A stretch of 64,000 nt of DNA, taken from NCBI GenBank assembly GCA_963775805.1, contig CAVZKG010000001.1, forward strand, positions 1,364,001 through 1,428,000. The letters run 5' to 3'. The stretch comes from JAFAMB01 sp963775805 (GTDB taxonomy: Bacteria > Verrucomicrobiota > Verrucomicrobiia > Chthoniobacterales > JAFAMB01). Every line of letters starts with the position of its first letter. Positions within the stretch are counted from its first letter, which is position 1. A model generated the notes under the pieces. That model ran no database searches. It saw nothing but the letters and a program-made list of their open reading frames with translations, and was not told the origin of the DNA. Below, piece by piece: positions 8,836 through 17,523 of the stretch. Position numbers and translations under genes: made by a program.

Positions 8836-10125
8836 CTAGCGTCCTTTATTCGCCACCCAGCGATCGAGATTCGGCAGGAACACCGTGAGTAATCCGATCA
8901 ACGGCAGAAATGAGCAGACATGATAGACGAAAGTGATGCTCGTCAAGTCTGCCAAATGGCCTAGAACTGCTGATCCTAATCCTCCCATACCGAAAGCAAG
9001 TCCATAGAATATGCCGCCGATCATCCCTACTTTTCCGGGGACAAGCTCCTGTGCGTAAACAATAATAGCCGAAAAGGCGGAAGCGAGAATCAATCCGATG
9101 ACTACCGACAAAACACAGGTCCAGAACAGGTTTGCGTATGGCAAAAGGATCGTAAAGGGGGCTACACCCAGGATCGAGAACCAGATGACCAGTTTTCTGC
9201 CGTAGCGATCGCCGATTGGTCCCCCGATGATCGTGCCCACTGCGACGGCGAATAGGAAGAGGAACAGCAGCATCTGCGAGTGCTGAATGGATAAGTGAAA
9301 CCGGTCGATCAAATAAAAGGTGTAATAACTGCTAATGCTGGCCAGGTAAAAATATTTCGAGAAAATGAGAGCCGCCAAAACGGAGATGGTAGCGATTAGT
9401 TTCCATCGGCTGATGACCGGCCGATTGATTGGGTCTGAGCTGGCCTTCTTTTGACGCGAAGCGCTAACCTTTTTGTACCAAAGCCCAAGCCTAGCGAGCA
9501 CAAATATCGCCAACAGAGCGATAACCGAAAACCAGGCGATACTATGTTGTCCTGCGGGGACGACGATGAGTGCGGCTAGAGCTGGTCCGATCGCTGTGCC
9601 CATGTAACCTCCCAGTTGAAACACCGATTGAGCAAGTCCATGGCGCCCTCCGGAACTGAAACGAGCAAGCCGCGTAGCCTCGGGATGGAAGATAGAAGAA
9701 CCTACTCCCACGAGACCGGCAGCGAGAAGGATAAGGGCGAAACTCCAAGCTTGGGATAGAAGAAGGAGTCCGCAAAGGCTTACTCCCATTCCGATCGCAA
9801 GCGAAAACGGCTTGGGTTTCCGATCGGTATAGAACCCTACCAAGGGTTGAAGAAGGGAGGAGGTCAATTGAAAGGTCAACGTGATCAGACCGATCTGACC
9901 GAAGTCGAGATTGAAGCTGGTTTTGAGCACCGGATAAATCGCGGGGATCAACGATTGGATGGTGTCGTTCAGCAGATGAGAAAAACAGAGCCCGAATAAA
10001 ACGATCGCGACGAGACTTTCCTTTTGCGGATGGCCAAGCGCTCTTTGAGTGACACCGTGATCGCTTAAGTGTCTCTCCAAAATTGGGCGGGTGCTCCGGT
10101 CTTCCAGATTTTGTTCGACTCTCAT
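8836..10125 (-). CDS. fsr: MFS exporter of the fosmidomycin-resistance (Fsr) family
   Basis: 429 aa, about 12 transmembrane helices after a ~35-residue hydrophilic N-tail. Helix 1 (FSHLLNDTIQSLIPAIYP) and helix 2 (FGQIGLITLTFQLTSSLLQP) are close to E. coli Fsr, as is the FHPEATRLA motif in helix 4. Fsr pumps the phosphonate antibiotic fosmidomycin and related compounds out of the cell. The gene is divergent from an AraC-type regulator at 10257 with about 130 nt between starts. Transporter-regulator pairs like this are typically controlled by the neighbouring regulator, here an inference. The natural substrate in this organism is unknown. Confidence 0.88.
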   Translation of the reverse strand: MRVEQNLEDRSTRPILERHLSDHGVTQRALGHPQKESLVAIVLFGLCFSHLLNDTIQSLIPAIYPVLKTSFNLDFGQIGLITLTFQLTSSLLQPLVGFYTDRKPKPFSLAIGMGVSLCGLLLLSQAWSFALILLAAGLVGVGSSIFHPEATRLARFSSGGRHGLAQSVFQLGGYMGTAIGPALAALIVVPAGQHSIAWFSVIALLAIFVLARLGLWYKKVSASRQKKASSDPINRPVISRWKLIATISVLAALIFSKYFYLASISSYYTFYLIDRFHLSIQHSQMLLFLFLFAVAVGTIIGGPIGDRYGRKLVIWFSILGVAPFTILLPYANLFWTCVLSVVIGLILASAFSAIIVYAQELVPGKVGMIGGIFYGLAFGMGGLGSAVLGHLADLTSITFVYHVCSFLPLIGLLTVFLPNLDRWVANKGR

Positions 10126-10231
10126 TATAATTCACTCCGTCGTTCGCATTGCTGATGGATCCCAGGGCTGAACTCTGTGGGAAACCAGGCAGACCATTCC
10201 AAATTATCTGGATTTCATGTAAGATCTCGGG

Positions 10232-10250
10232 CTATTTTGACAAAAAATAG
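10232..10250. promoter_or_regulatory. Inverted repeat in the fsr-araC intergenic region, candidate operator
   Basis: CTATTTT and AAAATAG separated by 5 nt, ending 6 nt before the ATG of the AraC-type regulator. The position would let a bound protein block translation or transcription of the regulator gene. AraC proteins usually bind direct repeats, so this could equally be a small hairpin. Confidence 0.35.
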
Positions 10251-10256
10251 GGCGAA

Positions 10257-11024
10257 ATGGACAAACTCTCCAGGTTGCATGGTGATCCGGACAGCGAGCC
10301 GTGTCCCGCTTTTGTCCGGTCCCAACGATACAAGGCCGGGGAAATTCCCGCTCATCGCCATAAGCGAGGCCAACTTCTCTATGCGAGCGAAGGCGTGATT
10401 ACGGTAAGAACAGAGGATGGGTTCTGGGTTACACCTCCTCAGCGAGCAGTGTGGATCGCGCCAAATACGGTGCACGGCGTCAGATCAAATAAAAGCTTTC
10501 GCCTGATAGCATTGTGGGTTGAGCCCGGTGTTGCCAATCTGTCAAAGCATTGCTGTGTGGTGAATATGGATAACTTGATGAGGGAGCTATTGAAAGCAGC
10601 CGCAAGATTCGGCAACAATTACGTTTCCGGGAGCGCCGAGGAACGTTTGATTCGAGTATTGTTGGACCGCCTCATTAAGCTGACCATCGTACCGCTGTTC
10701 TTACCCGAACCACGCGACGAGCGTCTCAAACGAATTACCAGCGGCCTTGCAGTCGATTTGCAGAGCGCAACGCCACTCGAGGTCTGGGCGAAAAAAGCCG
10801 GCATCACGTTGCGTACTGCTGCCAGATTGTTTCGACAAGAAACCGGCATGAGCTTTGGCCAATGGCGGCTGCAACTCCGGTTGTTGACCGCATTGGAACA
10901 GTTGGCGACGGGCGATGCAGTTTCTAATGTCGCGCTGAATGTGGGATACTCTGATGTTTCCTCCTTTATTGCAGTGTTCAAAACCGCGTTGGGTGAGACG
11001 CCTGCGAGGTATTTCAGGCGGTAA
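10257..11024 (+). CDS. AraC-family regulator with N-terminal cupin domain (NimR-like)
   Basis: 255 aa. Residues ~15-105 form a cupin sensor (YKAGEIPAHRHKRGQLLYAS, VWIAPNTVHGVRS) and ~155-255 hold two helix-turn-helix motifs (TPLEVWAKKAGITLRTAARLF; AVSNVALNVGYSDVSSFIAV, ending FKTALGETPARYF). Both are typical of the short AraC regulators that sit beside MFS exporter genes. It is divergent from fsr and probably controls it, an inference from position. An AGGG stretch just before the ATG may serve as ribosome-binding site. Confidence 0.88.
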   Translation: MDKLSRLHGDPDSEPCPAFVRSQRYKAGEIPAHRHKRGQLLYASEGVITVRTEDGFWVTPPQRAVWIAPNTVHGVRSNKSFRLIALWVEPGVANLSKHCCVVNMDNLMRELLKAAARFGNNYVSGSAEERLIRVLLDRLIKLTIVPLFLPEPRDERLKRITSGLAVDLQSATPLEVWAKKAGITLRTAARLFRQETGMSFGQWRLQLRLLTALEQLATGDAVSNVALNVGYSDVSSFIAVFKTALGETPARYFRR

Positions 11025-11058
11025 GCGTGACAGAACGGCTATGCGCGAGTGACTTAGT

Positions 11059-11964
11059 CTAAGTAGAGTTCGGCAACGTGAATTTGAACGCCATCGGAGG
11101 GTGATCGCTGCAGCCAATTTGACCTTTGCGGTTGAAGTTGATCCCATCCTGCCCAAGGTCAATTGGTGTTGGATTCAGGCCCCGTGGTATGGCCGCATGA
11201 CATAATTCAGTTGGAGAAGTTGTCGCACTTAAGATATCAAAATTGAACCCTTTGTAGTCCCGCTGCATCGACATTGGATGCGCATTTTGATCGCCAATCA
11301 CCATCTGAAACGGTGTTGTATCCTCTCTCAGGACAAACTTTAACATTTCATGTCCAGTGCTCGCGTCCATCCCGGAATATCCCTGCGCGGATCCGCTTCC
11401 TTGCGGCGCGTGATTGTTGTAGATCGACAAGGATTGATGGCCAGACATTGTTAACTCTACCTTCTGCGGCCCGCGTACTCCAAGCTTGTTTACCTGATCC
11501 TTGTTGATCACTGGCTTTCTAACACGCTTGCCAGGCTCTTGCTTCGGTTCCGGAATAAGGTAGCTCTTCAGGGCACTGGAAGTCTCGGGCTTATATTCTG
11601 AACCCTGTATCGTGATATCACTCGCCGTGGCTCTTTTGAGCACGACGTTAAAGGTCGCTCTGCCTACACTGGCCATCACTTTTGTACCCGCGATTTCCTT
11701 GGCAAAGGGTTTCTCTTGCTGGACAAACGATTCCCACTCGGAACCGACGAGATCGTCTACTGCAGCTTTAGAAGCACCCTCCTGTATGGCAATTATATCG
11801 ATATCATTATCATTCGCCATTTTTTCAATATTTTCCCAGGTTGGTCGATCCAGCCCGCAGGCATTGGAAGTCAGGACACTGATTTCGCCGGGCGTGGTTC
11901 TTACTTTTTTTGTTGGCGGTCCGGTAACGGTGGTCAGGTCGACAGGGAGAGCACGCTTTAGCAC
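11059..11964 (-). CDS. Endonuclease/exonuclease/phosphatase (EEP) fold protein, DNase I/CdtB-like
   Basis: 301 aa. EEP signature elements appear in order: N34 (LTSNACGL), E62 (IIAIQEGAS), N184-H185 (IYNNHAPQGSGSAQGYSG), D225/N227 (MVIGDQNAHP) and the terminal S-D-H motif at 286-288 (GCSDHPPMAF). These are the metal and phosphodiester-cleaving residues of DNase I, CdtB and sphingomyelinases. The first 30 residues are polar and basic (PPTKKVRTTPG) with no signal peptide. The ELTMSGHQSLSIYNNHAP and GHEMLKFVLRE stretches recall toxin-type EEP proteins more than housekeeping exonuclease III. Substrate (DNA, RNA, phospholipid or phosphoinositide) cannot be told. It stands alone, converging on the AraC gene. 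Confidence 0.75.
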   Translation of the reverse strand: MLKRALPVDLTTVTGPPTKKVRTTPGEISVLTSNACGLDRPTWENIEKMANDNDIDIIAIQEGASKAAVDDLVGSEWESFVQQEKPFAKEIAGTKVMASVGRATFNVVLKRATASDITIQGSEYKPETSSALKSYLIPEPKQEPGKRVRKPVINKDQVNKLGVRGPQKVELTMSGHQSLSIYNNHAPQGSGSAQGYSGMDASTGHEMLKFVLREDTTPFQMVIGDQNAHPMSMQRDYKGFNFDILSATTSPTELCHAAIPRGLNPTPIDLGQDGINFNRKGQIGCSDHPPMAFKFTLPNST

Positions 11965-12030
11965 ACTTCAAAGCATTTCATAATAGAGCGAATTATAAAA
12001 GGCTCATTGAATGTGCTAGCCTGATGATCG

Positions 12031-12762
12031 ATGGAAGATTGGATCAGACGCCAGCTGATTGAACGCCAGCAGCCGAGCGGTCAATCGCCCGTGATGTTCC
12101 AACGTTGGATTCACTTGTTATTCATTCATTGGTCGCTTTTACCCAATATTGTCCAGAAGACTTTGCCACCGGGATTGCAAGTGGACACCTTTGACGGCAA
12201 CGCATGGATCGGGATCGTACCGTTTTTCATGCGGGGCGTGCGGCTCGCCAAGTTCGCGTCGGTTCCTGGCATTTCGAACTTTCTAGAATTGAATCTTAGA
12301 ACCTACGTTCTCGATGAGTGTGGGCGTCCCGGCATTTGGTTCTATTCCTTGGATGCCAACCAGCCGCTCGCCGTCTTCTTTGCCAAGGCGGGTTTCGCGC
12401 TCCCCTACAGGTTTGCTTCGATGAATGCCAGGGTTTGTGACGGCGAAGTCAATTATTGGTCGCGGCGCTTCGGGCACAAAAACTCACTCCACTATCGGTA
12501 TCGTGCCTCCACGAAACTTGGAGAAGCCGAACTGGGCTCCCTTGAATTCTTCCTGATCGAACGTTACCGGTTGTTCGCTCGCCGTCGGAACCATCTGATC
12601 ACTGCGCGAGTGCATCATTCGCCCTACCAATTGCAGAAAGTGACCGTCACGGATGCGGATCCGGGATTGTTTAAGATGGATGGATTCGAAACCCCATCCG
12701 AAACTCCGGTTCACGCAGTCTATTCGGACCGTGTCGATGTTGCGATTTACGCAGGCCAATAG
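12031..12762 (+). CDS. DUF2071 family protein (YqjF-like)
   Basis: 243 aa, the usual length for DUF2071. Family-like features are the N-terminal WIHLLFIHWSLLPNIVQKTL, then LPPGLQVDTFDGNAWIGIVP, ELNLRTYV and the aromatic core GIWFYSLDAN. The family has a beta-barrel related to acetoacetate decarboxylase; the biochemical role is not established. No signal peptide. It is not in an obvious operon; the HD-domain gene starts about 105 nt downstream on the same strand. Confidence 0.85.
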   Translation: MEDWIRRQLIERQQPSGQSPVMFQRWIHLLFIHWSLLPNIVQKTLPPGLQVDTFDGNAWIGIVPFFMRGVRLAKFASVPGISNFLELNLRTYVLDECGRPGIWFYSLDANQPLAVFFAKAGFALPYRFASMNARVCDGEVNYWSRRFGHKNSLHYRYRASTKLGEAELGSLEFFLIERYRLFARRRNHLITARVHHSPYQLQKVTVTDADPGLFKMDGFETPSETPVHAVYSDRVDVAIYAGQ

Positions 12763-12867
12763 AGAGGGGCCACCGATTCCCGTTCTGTCTGGTCGCTGGA
12801 AAACGCTCTGGTATATGATAAGTAAGAGAGCCGATCGGGATTGATCCCTTCCATTGAACTCTTCTTT

Positions 12868-13446
12868 ATGAACGACTTGATTCTGCGCGCCCGGGAATTC
12901 GCGGCCACGGCACACAAAGATCAGGTCCGCAAATACGGCGGTGAATCATATATTGTTCATCCGGTTGCTGTCTCTGAAATGGTTGCGTCCGTCACCGATG
13001 ATCCCGAGGTAATCGCCGCGGCGCTTCTTCATGACACCGTCGAGGATACCTCGGTGACTTTGGCTGAAATCGATTATCACTTCGGCGCGCGTGTCGCCGC
13101 AATCGTGTCAGATCTGACCGATGTCTCAAAGCCCTCCGATGGGAATCGTCAGACCCGAAGAGCAATCGATCGTGAGCACACTTCACGGGCTTGTCCGGAG
13201 GCAAAAACAATCAAATTGGCGGACGTCCTCGATAACAGTTCTGATCTTGTCGAGAGAGATCCGAAGTTTGCTGCCGTTTATCTGGAGGAAAAACGATTGT
13301 TGCTGACCATTCTGAAGGAAGGGGATCCAAAGCTCTATCAGATGGCATCGGACCGACTGAGTGAATACGATCTGCGCACGAGCAGCCATAATTCTTGCCT
13401 CACCTCCGGAAAGTCGGAAATCGAAATGCCGCGAGACCGAGCCTGA
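12868..13446 (+). CDS. HD-domain hydrolase, MESH1/RelA-SpoT hydrolase-like
   Basis: 192 aa from the ATG at 12868; an in-frame TTG 27 nt upstream is less likely. Motifs of the RelA/SpoT hydrolase domain: HKDQVRKYGGESYIVHPV, the HD pair in AALLHDTVEDT, and the second acidic site KLADVLDNSSDL. It ends soon after the HD domain, so it lacks the synthetase, TGS and ACT domains of full RelA/SpoT proteins. That matches small stand-alone alarmone hydrolases of the MESH1 type, which cleave ppGpp and, in animals, NADPH. The closing ~25 residues are polar and variable. Substrate is inferred from the fold only. Confidence 0.8.
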   Translation: MNDLILRAREFAATAHKDQVRKYGGESYIVHPVAVSEMVASVTDDPEVIAAALLHDTVEDTSVTLAEIDYHFGARVAAIVSDLTDVSKPSDGNRQTRRAIDREHTSRACPEAKTIKLADVLDNSSDLVERDPKFAAVYLEEKRLLLTILKEGDPKLYQMASDRLSEYDLRTSSHNSCLTSGKSEIEMPRDRA

Positions 13447-13518
13447 GCATGAGAAATTGCGCCGTCTCAAGCTAGCTTGGCCACAGGACGCCGCCATTCT
13501 TTCTGTGCTAGCCATCCG

Positions 13519-14733
13519 ATGAAATCAGACATCGACGTTATCAGACAGGGAGCGGACTCCGTATTCGAATTTATTCGCCGGACGGTCGAGCGTGACGGAG
13601 CGCGCTGCCGTTGGATGACGGCGGACTATGCGAATCAGTTTCACTACGGCGTCACTCTTTTTAACGGAGTTGGCGGTATCCCTCTCTTCCTTGCAGATTA
13701 CGCTCGATTACGAAAAAATGAGGAGGCGCAAGAATTGGGTTGGGGCGCACTCGAATGGTGTGCTGACCCAGCGCACGGTGGCCCGATCCGCGGACTCCAT
13801 TTTGGAAAAGCAGGTCCGGCGTTTGCCGTCCTGCAGATGGGTTCTACGCCGCCCTCTTCAGCCGTTGAACGAATGTGTAACCAGGTAACTACCAGCATAA
13901 TTCGTGAATCTCCCGGACCAGTAACGGACATGGTGGGTGGTGCTTCTTCGAACGGATTCTATCTCCTCCAGTCCTGGAAAGAACGGTTGGATCCTGAACT
14001 CTTAAATGGCGCCATGCGTTGCGGGGAATGGCTGCGGCAACAGTTGACTCGCGACAATCTCGGCTGCCATTGTCTCGTACGACCTGACTGCAAGGGATTT
14101 GGCGATCGTCCTTATTTGGGATTCGCGCACGGCATTTCAGGAGTCGCGTTCTTCTTCACCCTCCTTTATGAGTCTACGCGCGAGTCCGTTTGGAAAGAGA
14201 TCGCCTTGGAGGTTTTTGAAACACTCTTAGCCTCTGCTCTTCCCACTCATGGAGGATGGAATTGGGGTTCCAAATTGGGCGATCAGATTCTCTCGCGATG
14301 CCAATGGAGCCACGGCGCTCCAGGCGTCGGCATGGCATTTTTACGCGCAGCAGAAATTTTTGACAATCCGAGACTGCTTCATGCCGCAACCATGGCCGGC
14401 GAAGCTACTTATTCTTATGGCGACTTTCGATCCAATGCAACGCAGTGTGTTGGGCTGGCCGGCAGCGGAGACTTCCTTTTGGAACTCTGGAGCGTAACGC
14501 GAGAAACTCGATGGCTTGATCGCGCCCTGGAGTTCGGAAACAAGGTCCTCCAGTACCGCGAGGTGCTTTCGGAAGGCGATGTGTGGCCCACTGATGCTCC
14601 CGGAGTGTATTCCACCGATTTCATGTACGGTGCCGCGGGAATCGGCCACTTCTTATTGCGCCTCGAAACGCAGGGCGAACTACCTATGCCCTTGATAGGC
14701 CGCAACGACCCGGGCTACGATCCTAACGGTTGA
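13519..14733 (+). CDS. LanC-like protein with degraded zinc site
   Basis: 404 aa from the ATG at 13519 (a TTG 42 nt upstream is possible). It shows the repeated GxxG barrel segments of the LanC/LanM cyclase fold: YGVTLFNGVGGIPLFLADYA, GFAHGISGVAFFF, QWSHGAPGVGMAFLRA, CVGLAGSGDFLLEL and FMYGAAGIGHFLL. LanC enzymes use a zinc ion held by Cys, Cys and His to add Cys thiols to dehydroamino acids. Here the first site reads WSHGAPG instead of WCHGAPG, and the second reads CVG instead of CHG, so two of three ligands are lost. No lantibiotic precursor or dehydratase is nearby. A non-cyclase role, or a diverged enzyme, is likely. Confidence 0.75.
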   Translation: MKSDIDVIRQGADSVFEFIRRTVERDGARCRWMTADYANQFHYGVTLFNGVGGIPLFLADYARLRKNEEAQELGWGALEWCADPAHGGPIRGLHFGKAGPAFAVLQMGSTPPSSAVERMCNQVTTSIIRESPGPVTDMVGGASSNGFYLLQSWKERLDPELLNGAMRCGEWLRQQLTRDNLGCHCLVRPDCKGFGDRPYLGFAHGISGVAFFFTLLYESTRESVWKEIALEVFETLLASALPTHGGWNWGSKLGDQILSRCQWSHGAPGVGMAFLRAAEIFDNPRLLHAATMAGEATYSYGDFRSNATQCVGLAGSGDFLLELWSVTRETRWLDRALEFGNKVLQYREVLSEGDVWPTDAPGVYSTDFMYGAAGIGHFLLRLETQGELPMPLIGRNDPGYDPNG

Positions 14734-14793
14734 AGCGGCCGACCATTCGCGTCGCGCCTACGATGACAAGCCGTGTCTGGCGTCGCCGAAAGT

Positions 14794-15258
14794 TCATGAC
14801 AGTGCTCGCTCCTCCAGCCAGTCGACGTAGAGCAATCGCTCGGCAAAGAGCCACGCCCCATCGATCTTTACGAACGTGTCGAGGTAGCGCAGCGAGGCGA
14901 CCATCAAGCTTCGTTTTCCAGCGCCCACAGTGACATGATGCGCCAAACAGTACGCTTGCCCTGTGGCACGATCGTCCGTCAACGTGAAGATTGTGCTCTG
15001 CCCAACGAAATGGGTCGTGGCATCGTACCGGTTCAGATCAGCGAAGACTGGAGCAAGCGCGTCGCGCGAGTGCAGTTCCTGCGAGGGCTTCGGATCCTTG
15101 GCGTCCATGTAAACCACGAAATGTGTGTCGCTGGTAAAGAGAGCCATTTGCCCCTTCGCGTCGCGACGATCGGCGCAATGGGCGTAAGCCTCGATGAGTT
15201 CCCGGATCGCAAGGCGATCCGCGGCTTCTGTGGGAGATATGGTGGTGTGCTTGCTCAT
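14794..15258 (-). CDS. SnoaL-like / NTF2-fold protein
   Basis: 154 aa. The N-terminal helix pattern (AADRLAIRELIEAYAHCADRR), followed by MALFTSDTHFVVYMD and later THFVGQSTIFTL and RYLDTFVKIDGAWLFAERLL, is typical of SnoaL_4 polyketide-cyclase-like or aromatic dioxygenase beta-like proteins of the NTF2 superfamily. These small cone-shaped proteins act as isomerases, dehydratases or binding proteins, and function cannot be predicted from the fold. ATG start, no signal peptide. It converges on the LanC-like gene with 60 nt between stops. Confidence 0.8.
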   Translation of the reverse strand: MSKHTTISPTEAADRLAIRELIEAYAHCADRRDAKGQMALFTSDTHFVVYMDAKDPKPSQELHSRDALAPVFADLNRYDATTHFVGQSTIFTLTDDRATGQAYCLAHHVTVGAGKRSLMVASLRYLDTFVKIDGAWLFAERLLYVDWLEERALS

Positions 15259-15589
15259 GAGAGTTCTTCCTGGCTCTTAGAATTGGCCATGGGTGATACT
15301 TTCGCTTCGGACACGCCTTTTGTACTAGCTCGATTTGGGCGGCAGCTGCAAATCCTCTATCGACTGAATTGACGAGCGACACCCCAACGGCAAACGTTTC
15401 TGGGCCCTGGTGGAAAGTTATTCCATCCTCCTCGAGTGATAAAAATAGTCAAACGCGCCTTGGTGTGGATTTGCAGACGCTCGGAGTTCTCAACCTTGAT
15501 TGTCGACACGGTTTGTGACAGATGCGGTTGCGAACACGCAGGAATTGTGTTTGCTATCTGAGCTAAATCCAAAAGCAGACAGGCAAAAG

Positions 15590-15844
15590 AGAACCTTCGC
15601 ACGCAAGAAAATCGATGTCGCAATCGCAAATTCCCGCGGACCTGAAACGCTTGCGTCTTTGAAAGAAAAACTCGGTCCCAGCGTCTTTCCCCAATCCGTT
15701 CAAGGGGCTTATCAGGCTGAGATGATTTTCCTCGCTGTCCCATTTCCTGCGCACAAGGCTGTTGCGAGACAATTCAAATCATGGAACGCCAAGATCGTCG
15801 TAGACGTTACAAATGCCCTTCACGTCGCTCCCGAAGAGCTAGGA
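15590..15844 (+). pseudogene. N-terminal half of an F420H2:NADP oxidoreductase-like gene, broken by an inversion
   Basis: The reading frame holds KKIDVAIANSRGPETLASLK, AYQAEMIFLAVPFPAHKAV and NAKIVVDVTNALHVAPEELG, matching the first half of coenzyme-F420-dependent NADP reductase-like proteins. The dinucleotide-binding GxGxxG loop expected just before KKIDV is missing, so the start is also damaged. Homology ends abruptly near 15844. The matching C-terminal half lies at 15922-16212 on the opposite strand, consistent with an inversion through the gene. Confidence 0.75.
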
Positions 15845-15929
15845 GCTCCTCGGAGTCGAGCATCGGCGTGTCGACGACGCCCGGGCTATCGCCGCTGATG
15901 ACTGCAACCTTGCCTTCCAATCTATTCAT
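15840..15929 (-). pseudogene. N-terminal fragment of a short-chain dehydrogenase, inverted and internally deleted
   Basis: An ATG at 15929 with a good ribosome-binding site (GGAGG, 6 nt upstream) starts MNRLEGKVAVISG, the classical SDR N-terminus. It jumps at once to SPGVVDTPMLDSEELLALRE, which in intact SDRs lies about 170 residues further on. The catalytic core is therefore deleted. The ATG overlaps the end of the F420-reductase C-terminal fragment on the same strand, showing that the two genes once formed an operon. The rest of the SDR is on the other strand at 16213-16398. Confidence 0.7.
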
Positions 15930-16212
15930 GATTTCCTCCGATGAGCTTCTCTACATTTTGAAACAGAAGCCCCCCAGGTTCACCGCCCAGAACGTGAAGG
16001 GGTACGCCGCCCTGATCGAGTCTTCCAAGTTCGATTGGAGCGAAGCCAAGCTCAGTTGCTACGGCCGCGACAGTTACGCTGGCTTCGGTGTCATTGCTTG
16101 ATACGAACACGACCTGCCGCTGCCTCTCCAAGGGCGGATTAGTTCCAAGCTGTGCCGCAGGCAGATGATTAAAGGCCTTTACGAGGCGTGCTCCGACAAA
16201 TGCTTGGGACAC
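15922..16212 (-). pseudogene. C-terminal half of the F420H2:NADP oxidoreductase-like gene, inverted
   Basis: The minus frame reads SQAFVGARLVKAFNHLPAAQ, then RQVVFVSSNDTEASVTVAAV and LGFAPIELGRLDQGGVPLHV, the second half of the family whose first half lies on the plus strand at 15590-15844. It stops at 15922-15924, overlapping the ATG of the SDR fragment. Only the two halves together make the expected ~210-residue protein, so neither is likely to be functional. Confidence 0.75.
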
Positions 16213-16398
16213 GACTTCAGTACAACCACGCCCGAGGAAGCCGCCGCGATCCGTCAGGGCTACACCGCATACACTCCCATGCTGAGACTTGCGGATCCCG
16301 ACGAGTTGGCAGTGGCGGCCCTCTTCCTCGCCTCGGGCGAGAGCTCGTTCATGACGGGCTCTGACATGGTCGTCGATGGCGGCGTTAGCAACGTCTGA
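16213..16398 (+). pseudogene. C-terminal fragment of a short-chain dehydrogenase
   Basis: Encodes TTPEEAAAIRQGYTAYTPML, RLADPDELAVAALFLASGES and SFMTGSDMVVDGGVSNV. This is the standard end of classical SDRs (substrate loop, LFLAS helix and VDGG near the C-terminus). No Rossmann motif or catalytic Tyr-x3-Lys is present on this strand. It continues the inverted fragment at 15840-15929. Translation could start upstream at 16165, but the preceding residues are unrelated antisense sequence. Confidence 0.75.
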
Positions 16399-16560
16399 AG
16401 GTCTCCCCTCGCCTGCAGAATCGTTCGTCTACAGTGGTCGCTTACAAATATTGCATTCAATTCGTCTGCCCACTACTATTGCCAACCGAATGCCACGGTT
16501 CATTACTCGCGTCGAATTGAATGGAGCAGACGCCAAAAGACGCGGGCGAGAGCCCAAATC

Positions 16561-17523
16561 ATGAGGCAAGACGACGTCTTGGTTGTCGGGGCCGGTCCCT
16601 CCGGGTTGTTCGCTGCTGGCGAGCTCGCCCGCCACGGAGTACAGGTGCGGCTCGTTGAGCGAAAGATGTCTCCTCATCAGGAGGCACGCGCCACGGCAGT
16701 CCAATCGGGCAGCCTCGAAATCCTCGATTCCGTTGGTCTGCTTTCCCCGTTCCTTGATGCCTCCAAGCACGTCCGGCGAACCAGCTTCTATGGGACGGAC
16801 TTGTCCGAGCTTTGCACCGGAAGCTTTGAAGGCATCGACTGCCGGTATCAGTTCTGCTGCAGCCTTCCCCAGTACCAAACCGAGCGAATCCTCGAGGGCC
16901 GCCTGGCGTCACTCGGCGGCTCAGTCGAGCGCGGGGTTACGGTGACGAAGCTGGAACCGGATACGAACGGTGTTCTGGTGGAACTGTTGCACGGGGACGG
17001 TAGCGTCGAGATGCTCCATCCAGATGTCGTTGTCGGGGCGGGCGGGGCTCAAAGCGTCACGCGTGGCTCGATGGGTGAGCCGCTGGCAGGCGCAACTTAT
17101 GAAGGTCATTTTCTGGTTGCCGACATCGCCATGCAGACGTCGCTCCCGCGCGACCAAACTAGCTTTATTTGCACCCCAGATGGATTGTTGTTGTTGTCAC
17201 CGTTGCCGGGCGACCGCTGGATCAGTTTCCAAGATCTGGAAGAAGAGGTTCAGACTGTCTCACCCGAAGAGGTCGCCGCTCGAATCGAGGTACGGCTCGG
17301 CGGTAGATGGCGGCCTACGAATGTTGCATGGTTCTCGCCCTTTCGGATGCACCGGCGAATTGCATCGCGCTTTACCGACGGCCAGCGTTTCCTCATCGGC
17401 GACGCAGCTCACCTGTCGAGTCCATTCGGTGGCGAGGGCCTAAACTCTGGTCTGCATGACGGTTATGACCTCGCCTGGAAACTGGTCACATTGGTTTTCG
17501 GTTCCCAGCTACCGACGCGATAG
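16561..17523 (+). pseudogene. FAD-dependent aromatic monooxygenase (PheA/TfdB type), C-terminally truncated
   Basis: 320 aa. FAD-binding GxGxxG near the start (VLVVGAGPSGLFAAGELARH), the DG-like motif region DVVVGAGGAQSVTR (normally G-A-D-G) and the second FAD motif RFLIGDAAHLSSPFGGEGLN. These belong to class A flavin hydroxylases that use NAD(P)H and O2 to hydroxylate phenolic rings. The frame ends at GSQLPTR just after the YDLAWKL helix, whereas relatives run on for another 80-250 residues. No continuation is visible in the next 130 nt. The D-G pair is also replaced by G-G. Probably inactive. Confidence 0.75.

Noticed and set aside
9542..10135. 197-codon minus frame overlapping fsr in another register
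   Set aside because: Arg- and Ser-rich shadow of the fsr gene, without hydrophobic helices or motif.
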